A stretch of 6,149 nt of DNA. Source: an uncultured Blautia sp. (GTDB lineage Bacteria > Bacillota > Clostridia > Lachnospirales > Lachnospiraceae). Numbering within the stretch: the first letter of the stretch is position 1; the number at the start of each line of letters is the position of its first letter. The notes beneath the pieces are model-generated. The model worked only from the letters and a program-made list of their open reading frames with translations, had not been told where the DNA came from and did not search any database. Shown piece after piece: positions 5,830 through 6,149 of the stretch. Made by a program: the position numbers and the translations under genes. The stretch lies in assembly GCA_934437695.1 (NCBI GenBank), contig CAKSAW010000066.1, positions 1 through 6,149 on the forward strand, in the 5' to 3' direction.

Positions 5830-6066
5830 ATGTCAAACACAAAATCTTCTAATCAGGCAGCTGTACCGGAAGCAAAGGGTGCGTTAGACCGTTTCAAATT
5901 TGAGGTTGCAAATGAATTGGGTGTGCCGCTTACAGATGGCTACAACGGTAACCTGACCTCCAAACAGAATGGATCTGTTGGTGGGTATATGGTGAAGAAA
6001 ATGATCGAAGCCCAGGAAAGACAGATGTCCAGTGGATCTGCTTCTCAGGGTGGACAGCAGTACTAA
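5830..6066 (+). CDS. Alpha/beta-type small acid-soluble spore protein (SASP)
   Basis: This 78-residue protein coats and protects spore DNA: alpha/beta SASPs bind DNA in the dormant spore, shift it towards an A-like form and block UV and hydrolytic damage. They are degraded at germination by the protease GPR to supply amino acids. Both family signatures are present. The first is FKFEVANELGV (residues 22-32), where GPR would be expected to cut after EVA. The second is NGNLTSKQNGSVGGYMVKK (39-57), with the invariant Gly-rich turn and the DNA-contacting helix. The Gln/Ser/Gly-rich tail (65-78) and N-terminal 20 residues vary between paralogues. AAGGAGG at 5815-5821 lies eight bases before the ATG; the in-frame ATG at 5800 lacks such a site. 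Which ssp paralogue this is cannot be told from sequence alone. Its presence marks the organism as an endospore former. Confidence 0.96.
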   Translation: MSNTKSSNQAAVPEAKGALDRFKFEVANELGVPLTDGYNGNLTSKQNGSVGGYMVKKMIEAQERQMSSGSASQGGQQY

Positions 6067-6149
6067 AGCTTTTTTTAAACATGCTTTAAGATAAGATTAC
6101 AAAAGTAAAAATATGCCGCTTTATTACCAGGATCATATATCTGTGATAC
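6064..6149 (+). other. Non-coding 3' end of the window with a T-run after the SASP gene
   Basis: TAAAGC (6064-6069) can pair with GCTTTA (6083-6088) around a loop that contains the seven-T run (6070-6076); no T-run follows the stem, so this is not a standard terminator. A second weak stem, CTGCT (6038-6042) with AGCAG (6056-6060), ends nine bases before the T-run. Transcript ending here is plausible but unproven. The rest, to the window edge, is AT-rich and I see no gene start in it. Confidence 0.35.

Noticed and set aside
5643..5840. Minus-strand 65-residue frame with a hydrophobic stretch in the feoAB-SASP gap
   Set aside because: It would start at a GTG inside the SASP gene, lacks a good ribosome binding site, and runs through hairpins and the SASP translation signals. 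A small membrane protein cannot be fully excluded, but nothing supports it.

Overview
The window reads as a low-to-moderate G+C, spore-forming Firmicute chromosome, most likely a clostridial species of the Lachnospiraceae type. The reasons are the yloV-to-recG order typical of Firmicutes, strong AAGGAGG ribosome binding sites, an alpha/beta-type small acid-soluble spore protein, and a lysine-rich protein ending in a domain I recognise as DUF6465 from clostridial genomes. Placement below order level is inference. All five genes lie on the + strand.

Layout: 1-198 is the 3' end of a yloV/fakA-like gene (DAK2-domain protein) cut by the window edge. It is followed by a hairpin with a T-rich tail (225-270). 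307-2361 is a complete recG helicase gene. 2362-2477 is a short AT-rich gap with a 16-bp direct repeat and a possible promoter. 2478-3098 encodes a 206-residue protein with a Lys/Thr/Ala/Glu-rich, histone H1-like repetitive tail in front of a small folded C-terminal domain; it ends in a very clear intrinsic terminator (3118-3150). 3167-3310 is a regulatory region with a perfect -35 box overlapped by a good Fur-box match. 3311-5650 encodes a one-chain FeoA-FeoB ferrous iron transporter. 5651-5829 is a gap rich in inverted repeats. 5830-6066 encodes an alpha/beta SASP. The last 83 bases hold no gene.

The genes do not form one pathway. yloV and recG are housekeeping genes (fatty-acid/phospholipid metabolism and replication-fork repair). 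The feoAB gene has its own promoter, apparently iron-repressed, and is insulated by the upstream terminator. The SASP gene is expected to be expressed separately, in the forespore. No phage, transposon, CRISPR, tRNA or rRNA was seen. I found no convincing new multi-gene system. The items most worth a second look are the uncharacterised H1-like/DUF6465 protein, the Fur-box-bearing feoAB promoter and its leader, and the mutually exclusive inverted repeats before the SASP gene.
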